From: PNAI01 sp035501735
GTDB lineage: Bacteria; Pseudomonadota; Alphaproteobacteria; Rhizobiales; Xanthobacteraceae
DNA: 64,000 nt
Reading direction: 5' to 3'
Assembly: GCA_035501735.1 (NCBI GenBank)
Contig: DATJVR010000086.1
Location: forward strand, 1-64,000
Positions 34,828-43,682 of the stretch are shown here, piece by piece. Every line of letters begins with the position of its first letter. Within the stretch, counting starts at the first letter, position 1. The notes below the pieces were generated by a model. That model saw only the letters and a program-made list of their open reading frames with translations, ran no database searches and was not told the origin of the DNA. Made by a program: the position numbers and the translations under genes.

Positions 34828-35876
34828 CAGTGCGCTCCGGTTCGCTCGCGACGGCGGCGCATGAAGTCCTGGACGTGGCCAACGATGCCCTTGGGCGCGA
34901 TGATGACGAAGAAAACCAGCAGTGCGCCGACGAACAGCACGCCCCATTCCGAAGAAAACGTCACCTTGATCCATTCCTGCGGCGTCGCGATCACGAGCGC
35001 GCCGATCAGCGGCCCGATCCAGCTTGTCGTACCGCCGATCATCGGCATGGCGATCGAATTGACCCCATAGGCCAGGTTGAATGTGGAGCCGGGCTCGACG
35101 TAGCCGAGGTAATACGGGAACGGCGCGCCGGCCATGCCCATGAGCGCGCCGGAGATGGTGGTTGCAATCAGTTTGAGCCTCAGCGTGGGCACGCCACAGG
35201 CTTCCGCCGCCAGTTCATCGTCGCGAATGGTCGCAAAGCCGTATCCCAGGCGCGAACGCTCGATCAGCCGCGCTATCGTTACCGCGACGACGGCCAGCAC
35301 GATCATGATCGCGCATAAATATTGCACATAGCCCAGTTCGAAACCGCCAATAGTGAGCGTGTACGGTCGAATGATGTAGGCGCCGCGCGACCCGCCGACG
35401 TAATCCCAGTTTACGATCATGGTCTGCAGCACCACCGCGAGTGCGAGCGTGGCGATCGCAAAAAATGCGCCGCGCAATCGCAGCGTCAGGTAGCCCATCC
35501 CGAGTCCGACCAAGCCAGAGACACACCCCGCGATGACGACAAGAACCGGCACCGGCAGGGGAAACAGCGGCGAGAGGAATGCCAGCGAAAATTCGCCGGT
35601 GCAAATACGGACAAGACAAATATCCAGGGTCCACTTGATGGGGTCGAATTTGTGCAGGGCCACTGAACTATACGCCCCGAGCGCGAAGAACGCGGCCGAG
35701 CCGAAATTCACATAGCCGCAATAGCCGCCGAGCACATTCCACGCCGTCGCCAGCACGATGAACTGCAGGATCACGTAACCGGCAACGAACTCATAGTCAT
35801 TGAGCGTGGCTTGCGCCACGCCGAACACGGCCGCGCCGATTGCAATCGCAATGAGGAAGAAGATCGGTGTGCGCAC
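34827..35876 (-). CDS. livM: Branched-chain amino acid-type ABC transporter permease LivM
   Basis: A 349-residue permease with 8-10 hydrophobic segments. It has VLGGYCGYVNFGSAAFFALGAY near residue 50, a glycine-rich family motif, and the cytoplasmic coupling loop IRDDELAAEACGVPTLRLKL. GTG at 35876 is the start. It is 12 bases after livH. The C-terminal tail MRRRRERTGAH is basic, as usual for LivM. Confidence 0.93.
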   Translation of the reverse strand: MRTPIFFLIAIAIGAAVFGVAQATLNDYEFVAGYVILQFIVLATAWNVLGGYCGYVNFGSAAFFALGAYSSVALHKFDPIKWTLDICLVRICTGEFSLAFLSPLFPLPVPVLVVIAGCVSGLVGLGMGYLTLRLRGAFFAIATLALAVVLQTMIVNWDYVGGSRGAYIIRPYTLTIGGFELGYVQYLCAIMIVLAVVAVTIARLIERSRLGYGFATIRDDELAAEACGVPTLRLKLIATTISGALMGMAGAPFPYYLGYVEPGSTFNLAYGVNSIAMPMIGGTTSWIGPLIGALVIATPQEWIKVTFSSEWGVLFVGALLVFFVIIAPKGIVGHVQDFMRRRRERTGAH

Positions 35877-35888
35877 GAGTCGTCCCGC

Positions 35889-36752
35889 CTAACGTCCGAG
35901 CAGTCCGGCCGGCCGGAAGGCCAGCGTGAGCAGGAGAAAACCAAAGGATACCGCGGGCGCCCACGAAGGCCCGTAATATGTCGATGTGAGACTCTCGACG
36001 ATCCCGAGCAGCATTGCCGCGATCACAGTGCCTGGCAGGCTTTGCAGGCCGCCGAGCACGCAGATGGCGAACACGCGTCCGATATATTCGCGTTCGACCG
36101 AAGGCTCGATCGGCTGAATGATGATGAGAAATGCGCCCGCCATGGCTGCGGTCGCAATCGAAATGCCAAAAGCAATGCGCTTGATGCGGATCGGATCGAC
36201 CGCCATCAGCCGCAGCGCCTGTTGGTCCTGCGATACCGCCATGATGGCCCGGCCCGTGAAGGTCCGCGTCAGGAACAATTGCAGCAATGCGAACATCACG
36301 AGCGACAGGGTGCAGGGAACCAGCATGCGCATTGGAAATGAATAAGTCCCGAGATGGATCGTCTGATCGATGTAATTCGCCTGCACATAGCGATAGTCGA
36401 CGCCGAACACGAGAATGAGGGCAACCTCGGTGACGAACAGCAGACCGAAGAAGAAGGCAAGACCTCGCAGCGCATCCTGGCCGCGCTTCTCGAACGAGAC
36501 GTAATAGACCTGATAGACCAGCGCGCCCAGCGCGTAGAAGGCGGGCAGCACGACGATGGCGGTCAGAATCGGATCAAGCCCGAACCGCTGGTTGATGTAA
36601 TAGGAGACATAGGAACCGAGGATGATGAATCCCGGATGCGCAATGTTGACGATGTCCAGGATTCCGAACGTGATCGATATGCCGACGGTGACGGCAACAT
36701 AGAACCCGCCGAGCAACAACCCGGCGATTATGGCATAGAGGAAAAGGTCCAT
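35889..36752 (-). CDS. livH: Branched-chain amino acid-type ABC transporter permease LivH
   Basis: A 287-residue permease of the LivH family. It starts MDLFLYAIIAGLLLGGFYVA and has IVNIAHPGFIILGSYVSYY (family glycine-rich motif) and the coupling loop AVSQDQQALRLMAVDPIRIK. The start at 36752 is chosen by family length; a frame of nine more codons exists upstream. It is the first gene of livHMGF on this strand. Confidence 0.93.
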   Translation of the reverse strand: MDLFLYAIIAGLLLGGFYVAVTVGISITFGILDIVNIAHPGFIILGSYVSYYINQRFGLDPILTAIVVLPAFYALGALVYQVYYVSFEKRGQDALRGLAFFFGLLFVTEVALILVFGVDYRYVQANYIDQTIHLGTYSFPMRMLVPCTLSLVMFALLQLFLTRTFTGRAIMAVSQDQQALRLMAVDPIRIKRIAFGISIATAAMAGAFLIIIQPIEPSVEREYIGRVFAICVLGGLQSLPGTVIAAMLLGIVESLTSTYYGPSWAPAVSFGFLLLTLAFRPAGLLGR

Positions 36753-37006
36753 GGGGCCCCGGAGCAACGCACTCGGCACGTCAGTACGGCAGTGGCTCGA
36801 TTTTTACAATCGTTGGCTACGATGTCGCAACCGGCGATACCGCGTAAGGCAAGTCAACACTGGTCAGCACGCGCCTCCGCCGGCAAGAGTCCCCGAACGG
36901 GACGGCCGCGCCCCGCCACTGATCGCCCTCATTGGATTTTGACGCCGTCGGGCCTCAGAGAGCTGAACGCCTCGGCGATCTCTTTGAGGGGCACGTGCAA
37001 CGGACG
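36753..37006. other. Intergenic stretch between cupin and livH genes
   Basis: A 254-bp region on the coding strand of livH, probably holding its promoter. No promoter core or clear hairpin stands out. Directly after the cupin stop, an in-frame 23-codon stretch would read as PLKEIAEAFSSLRPDGVKIQ and then stop; it looks protein-like but is too short and unsupported to call a gene. Confidence 0.35.
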
Positions 37007-37453
37007 TCAGGCTGCTTTGCGGCGCACGCTCTCGGGTATCGGCAACGGTTTGTTGGCGCTGTCGAGGAATTCGATCGTGTTGAAGATCATTTCCTTGTCG
37101 CCGAGATTGGTCAGGTCGTGAACCTTGTATTGGCCCGGGCCGTAGGTCTCGTGTCGCGTCTCGCCGGGCGCATAGGTGTACTCGACCGTGGTCCCGTCCA
37201 TCAGGTGTTGCCGGCCGCGTCCGCCGTTGACCGAGGTCCAGAAATAATCGAGCACGTGCCGGTGAAAGCCGATCCGCTCGCCCGGCTTGAGCCGGATGAT
37301 CCAGATCCGCACGCGCTCGTTCTCGGACAAGAGCTCGCTTCCGACGCAGCCGTTGTGCTGCTTGTGTTCGCGCTCGAATTCAGCCTTGATCTCGGCCGGC
37401 CATTCGGTGCGGTCCTCGCGGACGGCCTTTTTCTCCAACATGGTGAGAGCCAT
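37007..37453 (-). CDS. Cupin-fold protein of unknown function
   Basis: A 148-residue single-domain beta-barrel protein. The segment IIRLKPGERIGFHRHVLDYFW fits cupin motif 1 (G-x5-H-x-H-x3,4-E type, with FHRH as candidate metal ligands), and the HETYGPGQYKVHDLTNLG segment fits motif 2. Many such small cupins in catabolic regions are dioxygenases, isomerases or sensors. It is divergent from an FAD monooxygenase gene with only 54 bases between starts, so the two probably share a control region. Substrate unknown. Confidence 0.8.
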   Translation of the reverse strand: MALTMLEKKAVREDRTEWPAEIKAEFEREHKQHNGCVGSELLSENERVRIWIIRLKPGERIGFHRHVLDYFWTSVNGGRGRQHLMDGTTVEYTYAPGETRHETYGPGQYKVHDLTNLGDKEMIFNTIEFLDSANKPLPIPESVRRKAA

Positions 37454-37507
37454 GGCGTTCCTCCTGCGATTGTTTTCATATTATAGCCGATTTTTGAGGC
37501 GGCAAGA

Positions 37508-38731
37508 ATGCCTGTGATCTCAAAACCGGGCCGCGCCATTATCGTCGGCGGGTCGCTGAGCGGTCTCCTTGTCGGGCTCCAGCTGCGCCAGAACGGCTGG
37601 GCGGTGGATATCTACGAGCGGGTCGAAAGCGAGCTTGCCGGCCGCGGCGCCGGCATTGTCGCGCAGCCGGAGTTGATCGAGCGGTTGAAGCGGTTGGGCC
37701 TCAACGTCAAGGGGCTCGGCGTCGAGATCACCACCCGCAAGATGTACGAGGCCTCGGGCCGCATTCTTTGCACGTGCGAATGCCCGCAGGTGCTTACCGC
37801 CTGGGAGCGCGTCTATCGCATCCTGCGCGAGGTATTCCCGGATGCGCTCTATCATCGCGGCAAAGGGGTGGCGCGCTTCGAGCAGAGCGAAAGGTCGGTT
37901 AAGGTCACGCTAACCGACGGCGCCAGTGTGGAAGCCGATCTCGTGATCGGAGCGGACGGCATCCGCTCGACCGTGCGTCAACAGTGTCTGCCGGACCTAA
38001 ACCCGCTCTACGCCGGCTACGTCGCCTGGCGCGCACTCATTGCCGAGTCGGCATTTTCGCCCGCCGCTCATCGCGAGCTCTTCAACTACATGTCGTTCTG
38101 CCTGCCGCCCGGCGAGCAATTTCTCGGTTACCCGGTCACCGGCGCCGAAGAGAATTTGCAGCCCGGCCATCGCCGCTACAACATCGTCTGGTACCGCCCG
38201 GCCGAGGAGAAGACCAAGCTACGATGGTTGCTGACCGACGAGCGCGGCGAGACCCATTCGATCTCGATCCCGCCGCCGCTGATCCGCCGCGAGGCCATCG
38301 CCGAAATGCACGCCGACGCCGAGCGGCTGATCGCGCCGCAACTGCTCGCCATTGCCCGGCTCATTGATGGGCCGATCTTGCAGCCGATATACGATCTCGA
38401 GACGCCGCACATGGCCTTCGGCCGTGTTGCCATCATCGGGGACGCCGCCTTTGTCGCACGGCCGCATGTGGCGGCCGGGGTCGCCAAGGCGGCCGACGAT
38501 GCGGCGGCGCTGGCCGCTGCGCTCGCAGCCGAGTCGAACGTGCCAGCCGCGCTCAAACGCTTCGAGGCCGAGCGCCTGCCGGTCGGCCGTCGCATCATCG
38601 AACGCGCGCGCCATCTCGGCGCCTATTTGCAGGCGACGCAGACCGCCGAGGAACGCGCGCGCTCCCAACGCCACAACAATGCTCAGTCGGTCCTCACCGA
38701 AACCGCGGTGTTGGATTTCTTGCACCGATAG
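37508..38731 (+). CDS. FAD-dependent aromatic monooxygenase (dihydroxypyridine / salicylate hydroxylase type)
   Basis: A 407-residue class A flavoprotein monooxygenase. The nucleotide-binding fold starts AIIVGGSLSGLLVGLQL; RGAGIVAQPEL is close to 2,6-dihydroxypyridine 3-hydroxylase; GADGIRSTVR is the DG motif and IIGDAAFVARPHVAAGVAKAADDA holds the GD motif. It would hydroxylate a phenolic or hydroxypyridine ring using NAD(P)H and O2. It is divergent from a cupin. In the region's catabolic setting it may act on a hydroxylated N-heterocycle or benzoate; the exact substrate is open. Confidence 0.9.
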   Translation: MPVISKPGRAIIVGGSLSGLLVGLQLRQNGWAVDIYERVESELAGRGAGIVAQPELIERLKRLGLNVKGLGVEITTRKMYEASGRILCTCECPQVLTAWERVYRILREVFPDALYHRGKGVARFEQSERSVKVTLTDGASVEADLVIGADGIRSTVRQQCLPDLNPLYAGYVAWRALIAESAFSPAAHRELFNYMSFCLPPGEQFLGYPVTGAEENLQPGHRRYNIVWYRPAEEKTKLRWLLTDERGETHSISIPPPLIRREAIAEMHADAERLIAPQLLAIARLIDGPILQPIYDLETPHMAFGRVAIIGDAAFVARPHVAAGVAKAADDAAALAAALAAESNVPAALKRFEAERLPVGRRIIERARHLGAYLQATQTAEERARSQRHNNAQSVLTETAVLDFLHR

Positions 38732-38842
38732 CTCGTGGAAAAGAACGCGGTCGATCAAGCGTTATCGCCGATTTTTTCTTAATCGCAATCGTTCCATGAG
38801 TTGCGTTATGCGCTACCCTGGGGCGATATGGTTTTGGGGGAT

Positions 38843-39091
38843 ATGGCCATGTTGGAGAGGCCGCCGGAAGAGGGCGCCCAACTATCGCCGGAAGCACTGG
38901 CGAAGCTTTTGGCCGCGCACAAAACCTGGCTGGCCACAGGGGGCAAAACGGGGGCCAGGGCGGATTTTCGGAACGCCGATTTACGCAACGCCGACCTGCG
39001 CGGCGCCAATCTGCGCGGCGCTGATTTTCTCTCGGCCGATCTTCGCGGCGCGAACTTGCTCGGTGCCTCGTTCAACGAGGCGAATCTCTAA
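38843..39091 (+). pseudogene. N-terminal fragment of a pentapeptide-repeat protein, ended by an in-frame TAA
   Basis: 82 codons whose second half is made of pentapeptide repeats (ADFRNADLRNADLRGANLRGA). Translation would stop at TAA 39089-39091, yet the same frame continues with DADLSDVRGL and the repeat register is kept across the stop, so the following 2-kb frame is the rest of the same gene. The start may be ATG 38843 or ATG 38849 (8 bases after GGGGG). The TAA takes the place of a variable repeat residue, so a single-base change (for example from TAC or TAT) would explain it. Confidence 0.75.
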
Positions 39092-39133
39092 GATGCCGAT
39101 CTTTCGGACGTCAGAGGCCTCTCCTCACGTCAA

Positions 39134-41113
39134 TTGGCCGCAGCCAATCTCGTCGGCACCAAGCTGCCCGAGGCGATTGCGCGTTTTCAGACGCTCGATC
39201 ACGTGCAGGAGATGTCGAAAAACTCGGCCAAACTTTTTGCATTGCTGATGTTGAGCTGCGTGTATTGCTGGCTTGCTGTCATCACGACGACCGATACCGG
39301 ACTCCTGAGCAATGCCCCCTCCTCACCGCTGCCGATCATCCAGACCAGAATTTCGATCGCGGGATTTTACTGGGTCGCGCCTTTGATACTGGTTGCGCTC
39401 TTCATACATTTTCACCTGCAGCTCCAGCGGCTCTGGAGCGAGCTTGCGAACCTTCCCGCTGTGTTTCCCGATGGGAAGACCATCGACGAGACGGTCTACC
39501 CCTGGCTCCTCAATGGCCTTGCCGCCGACCGCATCGAGAAGTCTCGTCATGCACTCGCATTTGTCGTCATCATCGAGACGGTGTCGGCGATTTTCGCCGC
39601 ATGGTGGTTTCTGCCGTTGACGCTCGTCGTCATGTGGCTTCGCTATTTGCCGCGGCACGATTGGTTCGGAACCGGCTTCGAGGTCGTCTTGATCGGAATC
39701 ACGATTTTCTTCGCAATCTGGTTTCAACGCCTGGCCTCATCGATTATCGCACGGCGCGATCGGATCCCTGGCGCTTATCTGCCGCTTTCGATAGCGGCCA
39801 GCGCATCGCTCGTGACTTTTGCCATCTCATACGGCGCCATCAATGGCGTGCTTGCGGATGAAGAACGGAGAGCCAGCGCCGGTACGCAAATCGTTGAGAG
39901 CGGCACTTTCGCGTGGTTGAGCAGAACAGTTCCCAAAGTCTTCGATTGGCTGCCGATTGAAGTGCGGGCGTTTGCCAATATCGACGAACAAGAGGTGTCG
40001 ACCAAATTGCCGGGCGGGGGCGTGATCGGTGCCAAGCTGGGAGGCCTCGATTTTCGTTACGGCTCGGCCAAAGGGGCCTTTCTGGTCAACGCATTTCTGC
40101 GCGGGGCCGATCTGCGCGGCGCGAACTTTGTCGGCGCACAGATGAAAGAAACGGATCTGCGAAGCGCGGATCTACGCAAGGCATGGCTGTTCCTTGCCGA
40201 GCTGAAAGGCGCGGAACTGATGCATGCGCGGTTGGATCAGACTTATCTCGCTGATGCGAACCTGCAGATGGCTCAGTTGAATTATGCGCGGCTACAGGGT
40301 GCGTTCATGGTCAATACTGACCTGCGCGGCGCCGATCTGCGCGGCGCGAGCCTGCAAGGCGCGATCATGACCGGGGCAAAGCTGCAAAACGCGCAGATGC
40401 TGGGCGTTCAGCTCAAGGGTGCGATTCTCGACAATGCGAACCTCGAAGGCGTGACCGGCCTGACTGACGAACAAATGGCCGACGCCTGTATCAATGGCGA
40501 AACAGTCCTGCCAGCCGGATTGAAAAGGCCGGATGCTTGCCGGCCCGCGGAGACGGCAGCAACGCCGCTGCCGGCTTGCGAGCGCGCTCCATGCCGCATC
40601 ATATTGAAAAGCGATGCCGGCACGCTCGCTGCAGCCCTTGGATCGCCGGGCGTGCCGAGCGACGACATCGTTCGCCGCCTCGACGTCGCTGCAGCCGTCG
40701 ACCGCCACGCGTTCGTGTTGGTTCGCGTGGGTCCGCATTTCACTTCGACGCCGATACCGGCGGACGCCCCGACCGGTACGGAGGTTGTCAACATACCGCC
40801 GGGCGACGGAAGGAGCGGCTATTTCAAGGTCTCGTTCGTGGCCCCGAAGGTGATTTCGAGGGTTCAGCTCAACGGCCGGGTCCATGCCGATGACGTGGGC
40901 CGCGTGTTCGTCAATGGTAGGCCGATTTCCGATTCGATGTTTTGCGGCACCTGCCCGAAACTCGTCCGCCAGAACGAGTCGGTGTTGTTGTCGCTCGATG
41001 ATCCCGCCTATTTCCGGCCCGGCGAAATCAATGACATCGTCATCGCGGATGCGAACATTGAAGGGGGGCCGAGCGGCGCAACGTTTTATTTCACCATTGC
41101 GTTCAGTCCCTAG
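39134..41113 (+). CDS. Membrane-anchored pentapeptide-repeat protein, downstream part of the interrupted gene
   Basis: A 659-codon frame (TTG 39134 is simply the first possible start after the stop; the gene truly begins near 38843). Residues about 30-55 and 75-100 are transmembrane, with three more helices at about 140-160, 170-200 and 210-235. A long pentapeptide-repeat stretch (about 320-455, FLRGADLRGANFVGAQMKET and on) forms a right-handed beta-helix, and a C-terminal extracytoplasmic domain of about 180 residues follows. Pentapeptide proteins of this type have no settled function. If the TAA is real the protein is truncated or needs an internal start. Confidence 0.7.
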   Translation: MAAANLVGTKLPEAIARFQTLDHVQEMSKNSAKLFALLMLSCVYCWLAVITTTDTGLLSNAPSSPLPIIQTRISIAGFYWVAPLILVALFIHFHLQLQRLWSELANLPAVFPDGKTIDETVYPWLLNGLAADRIEKSRHALAFVVIIETVSAIFAAWWFLPLTLVVMWLRYLPRHDWFGTGFEVVLIGITIFFAIWFQRLASSIIARRDRIPGAYLPLSIAASASLVTFAISYGAINGVLADEERRASAGTQIVESGTFAWLSRTVPKVFDWLPIEVRAFANIDEQEVSTKLPGGGVIGAKLGGLDFRYGSAKGAFLVNAFLRGADLRGANFVGAQMKETDLRSADLRKAWLFLAELKGAELMHARLDQTYLADANLQMAQLNYARLQGAFMVNTDLRGADLRGASLQGAIMTGAKLQNAQMLGVQLKGAILDNANLEGVTGLTDEQMADACINGETVLPAGLKRPDACRPAETAATPLPACERAPCRIILKSDAGTLAAALGSPGVPSDDIVRRLDVAAAVDRHAFVLVRVGPHFTSTPIPADAPTGTEVVNIPPGDGRSGYFKVSFVAPKVISRVQLNGRVHADDVGRVFVNGRPISDSMFCGTCPKLVRQNESVLLSLDDPAYFRPGEINDIVIADANIEGGPSGATFYFTIAFSP

Positions 41114-41155
41114 CGCCGTCGGCCGCCGCCCAGATTCAGCCCGATCCCCCGAAGC

Positions 41156-42211
41156 CTACAGTGCGAGCAGCCGCTTTGCGTTTCCGCCCACGATCGCGGC
41201 GGCGGTTGCCGCATCGAAGCCGGTCGACACCACATGCTCGATCGGATCGTAGTCGGCCATGTCGAACGGGTAGTCGGTGCCCATCACGATATGGTCGGCG
41301 CCAAAGGTCTTCACTAGCGCGATCAGCTGCTCATGCGTGAACACGACATTGTCGAAGTAGATTTTTCTCAAATAATGCGTCGGCGGCTTCGGCAGACTGC
41401 CGTGGCTGTCGGAACGCGCGCCCCAGGCGTGATCGATGCGGCCCCAATAGGCGCCGAGATAACCGCCGCCGTGCACCGCCAGGATTTTCAAATTGGGATG
41501 CCGTTCCAGCACGCCGTCGAAGATCAGGTAATGCAGCGCGATCGTGGTCTCGAGCGGATTGCCGATCACGTTGTTGAAGTAGAACCGCTCCAGCCGCTTG
41601 GCCTCGGTGAACCCGTTCGGATGAATGACGATGAGCGCGCCCAGTTCCTCCGCCTTCTTCCAGAATGGCGCGAATGCGGGGTCCGAGAGTTCCTTCCCCG
41701 CCACATTGGTGAGGATCTGCACGCCCTTGAAGTTCAGCGTCTTCACGCAGCGTTCGAGTTCCTTGGCGGCCTCGTTGCCGTCCGGCATCGGAACAGTCCC
41801 GAAACCCACGAAGCGGTCCGGCTTCTTCGCGCAATATTCGGCGATGCCGTCGTTGATCATGCGCGCGGCCTTCACCGCGATATCGAGCGGCACGGTGTAG
41901 TAGCATTGCGGCGGCGGCGGCAGCGCCACCTGCACGTCGATGCCCATTTCATCGAGATTGCGCAGTCGCTCGTCGTGGGTGGTGATGCGATTGCGGATGT
42001 CGGCTTCCTGCTTCTGGCTCAGCGCCTTGGTGTCCGGCGCGGCGAAATGCGCAAGCGGAATGGTGGAGACGTCGAGATGTGGCGCCACGAACGCGCCCGC
42101 CGCCGGCACCGCCACATGCGAATGGATATCGATGGTGATGCTTTTGGGGCGGATTTCGCGGCCTGGTTTGGTGCGTTTGCGTGCTGCTGTCGGTTCGTAT
42201 TTGTTCCACAT
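41156..42211 (-). CDS. Amidohydrolase-2 family protein (ACMSD / gamma-resorcylate decarboxylase type)
   Basis: A 351-residue TIM-barrel metal enzyme of the amidohydrolase_2 family. The metal-binding HxH is H30/H32 in IDIHSHV; later ligands are in VIHPNG, VHGGGYLG and MGTDYPFDM. Members decarboxylate aminocarboxymuconate semialdehyde, 2,6-dihydroxybenzoate (to resorcinol) or 5-carboxyvanillate, or hydrolyse lactones. It is 21 bases upstream of livF of the second liv operon in the same direction, which would make it the last step of... or a co-regulated partner of that uptake system. It lies downstream in reading direction only if a promoter is shared; spacing suggests separate control. Confidence 0.88.
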   Translation of the reverse strand: MWNKYEPTAARKRTKPGREIRPKSITIDIHSHVAVPAAGAFVAPHLDVSTIPLAHFAAPDTKALSQKQEADIRNRITTHDERLRNLDEMGIDVQVALPPPPQCYYTVPLDIAVKAARMINDGIAEYCAKKPDRFVGFGTVPMPDGNEAAKELERCVKTLNFKGVQILTNVAGKELSDPAFAPFWKKAEELGALIVIHPNGFTEAKRLERFYFNNVIGNPLETTIALHYLIFDGVLERHPNLKILAVHGGGYLGAYWGRIDHAWGARSDSHGSLPKPPTHYLRKIYFDNVVFTHEQLIALVKTFGADHIVMGTDYPFDMADYDPIEHVVSTGFDAATAAAIVGGNAKRLLAL

Positions 42212-42232
42212 CTGCGTCGTTTCCGTTTTTCC

Positions 42233-42955
42233 TCAATACACGCCCAAATGCTGGCGCAGGTCGACTTCGTCTCTTTTGAGCTGAGCTGCCGTTGAGACCA
42301 CGGCAACGCGCCCGCTGTTGAGAATCACGATATCGTCGGCGATGTCGAATACGAGCTTCGGACTCTGCTCCACCAGGACGATCGACAGCCCGCTTTCCTT
42401 GAGCTTGCGGATCGTACCCATGACCTCGGCCACGATCTGCGGCGCCAACCCCTCCGACGGCTCGTCCATCAGGAGCACGCGCGGGTTTTGCATCAACGCG
42501 CGGCCGATCGCGAGCATCTGCTGCTCGCCGCCGGAGAGATGCGCCGCCATCTGGTTCTTGCGCTCAGCCAGCCTCGGAAACATGCTGAAAACGATGTCCG
42601 TGTTCCACGGCGCGTGCCGGCTGCCGGGATCGGGCGGTCGCGCCGCGACCAGGAGGTTTTCGCTGACACTGAGACTCTTGAAGATACGCCGCCCCTGCGG
42701 CACGAGCGCAACGCCGCGCGCCGCGATCTGCTCCGGCGCAAGCTGCGATACCGGTGTGCCGAATACTTCCACCGTGCCGCCGCGAGGAGGGAGCAACCCG
42801 ACGGTGACATTCATGCATGTCGACTTGCCCGCGCCGTTGCGGCCGAGCAGGCCGAGCAGGCGCCCCTCGTTGAGCGTGAACGACACCTGCTGCAGCACAT
42901 GGCTGTCGCCGTAATAGGCGTGGACATTGTTCAGGCTCAGCGCGCTATTCGCCAA
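42233..42955 (-). CDS. livF: Branched-chain amino acid-type ABC transporter ATP-binding protein LivF (second operon)
   Basis: A 240-residue ATPase. Walker A GRNGAGKST, signature LSGGEQQMLAIGRAL and Walker B VLLMDEPSEGLAP, with the switch region VEQSPK. The TTG at 42955 (LANSALSLNNVHAYYG) is the likely start: it overlaps the livG stop by 11 bases and has GGGAGG 7 bases upstream. The long upstream extension of the frame lies inside livG. It is the last gene of livHMGF, and the amidohydrolase gene follows 21 bases downstream. Confidence 0.93.
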   Translation of the reverse strand: MANSALSLNNVHAYYGDSHVLQQVSFTLNEGRLLGLLGRNGAGKSTCMNVTVGLLPPRGGTVEVFGTPVSQLAPEQIAARGVALVPQGRRIFKSLSVSENLLVAARPPDPGSRHAPWNTDIVFSMFPRLAERKNQMAAHLSGGEQQMLAIGRALMQNPRVLLMDEPSEGLAPQIVAEVMGTIRKLKESGLSIVLVEQSPKLVFDIADDIVILNSGRVAVVSTAAQLKRDEVDLRQHLGVY

Positions 42956-43682
42956 GATAGACCTCCCGCGTGCGCGGATTATCCACCACCTCGGCCCGTG
43001 TCCCTTCGACGATGACCTCGCCGAAATGCAGCAATGTGATTCGCTCCGCGAAATCGAGCGCCACATCCATATTGTGCTCGATCATCACGATCGTCACGTC
43101 GCGCGGAATCGTCCCGATCAATTCCCGCACATCCCGCCGTTCATCGATCGAAAGCCCGGCAAACGGCTCGTCAAGCAGCAGGACCTTTGGTTTTTGCGCG
43201 AGCGCCATGGCGATCTCGACGCGCCGCCGTTCGCCATAGGACGTATCCGCCAGTGGTCGTTCCGCAATCTGCTCCAACCCGACGCGCTTGAGCACGCCGT
43301 GTGCCTCCTCAACCAAATGCCGCTGCTGCGCAAGGCGGATCAGCGGATTCCAGCGCATCTTTGACAAGCCGAGCAGCGCCAGCGTGACGTTACGCAGGAT
43401 GGTATCGCGCGCGAACAGCGTGATGATCTGATAGGTGCGCGCCATGCCGAGATGGGCGCGGCGCCGGCTCGGCACCCGTGTGATGTCGCGGTCGAAGAGC
43501 TTGACGGAGCCGCCATCCGGTGAAAGCTCCCCGGTGATGAGGTTGAACAGTGTGGTCTTGCCGGCCCCATTGGGCCCGATGATCAAGCGCCGCTCGCCCG
43601 GCTCGACCACGAGATCGACATCGGCTGTGACGCGCAAGCCTCCGAATGATTTGCAAAGCCCTTTGACGGCGAGCGCGGTCAT
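42945..43682 (-). CDS. livG: Branched-chain amino acid-type ABC transporter ATP-binding protein LivG (second operon)
   Basis: A 245-residue ATPase. Walker A GPNGAGKTT, LivG-type signature TSYGERRRVEIAMAL and Walker B VLLLDEPFAGLS are normal, with the switch His in MIEHNMD. It begins MTALAVKGLCKSFGG and overlaps the livM end by 4 bases (ATGA). It is distinct in sequence from the LivG at 34066-34827, which has a degenerate signature, so the operons are not recent duplicates. Confidence 0.94.
   Translation of the reverse strand: MTALAVKGLCKSFGGLRVTADVDLVVEPGERRLIIGPNGAGKTTLFNLITGELSPDGGSVKLFDRDITRVPSRRRAHLGMARTYQIITLFARDTILRNVTLALLGLSKMRWNPLIRLAQQRHLVEEAHGVLKRVGLEQIAERPLADTSYGERRRVEIAMALAQKPKVLLLDEPFAGLSIDERRDVRELIGTIPRDVTIVMIEHNMDVALDFAERITLLHFGEVIVEGTRAEVVDNPRTREVYLGE

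Noticed and set aside
38744..38780. A weak hairpin (AACGC...GCGTT) followed by a T-run after the FAD monooxygenase gene
   Set aside because: The stem is only 5 bp with a 10-base loop and the T-run is 8 bases away, so it does not support a terminator call.
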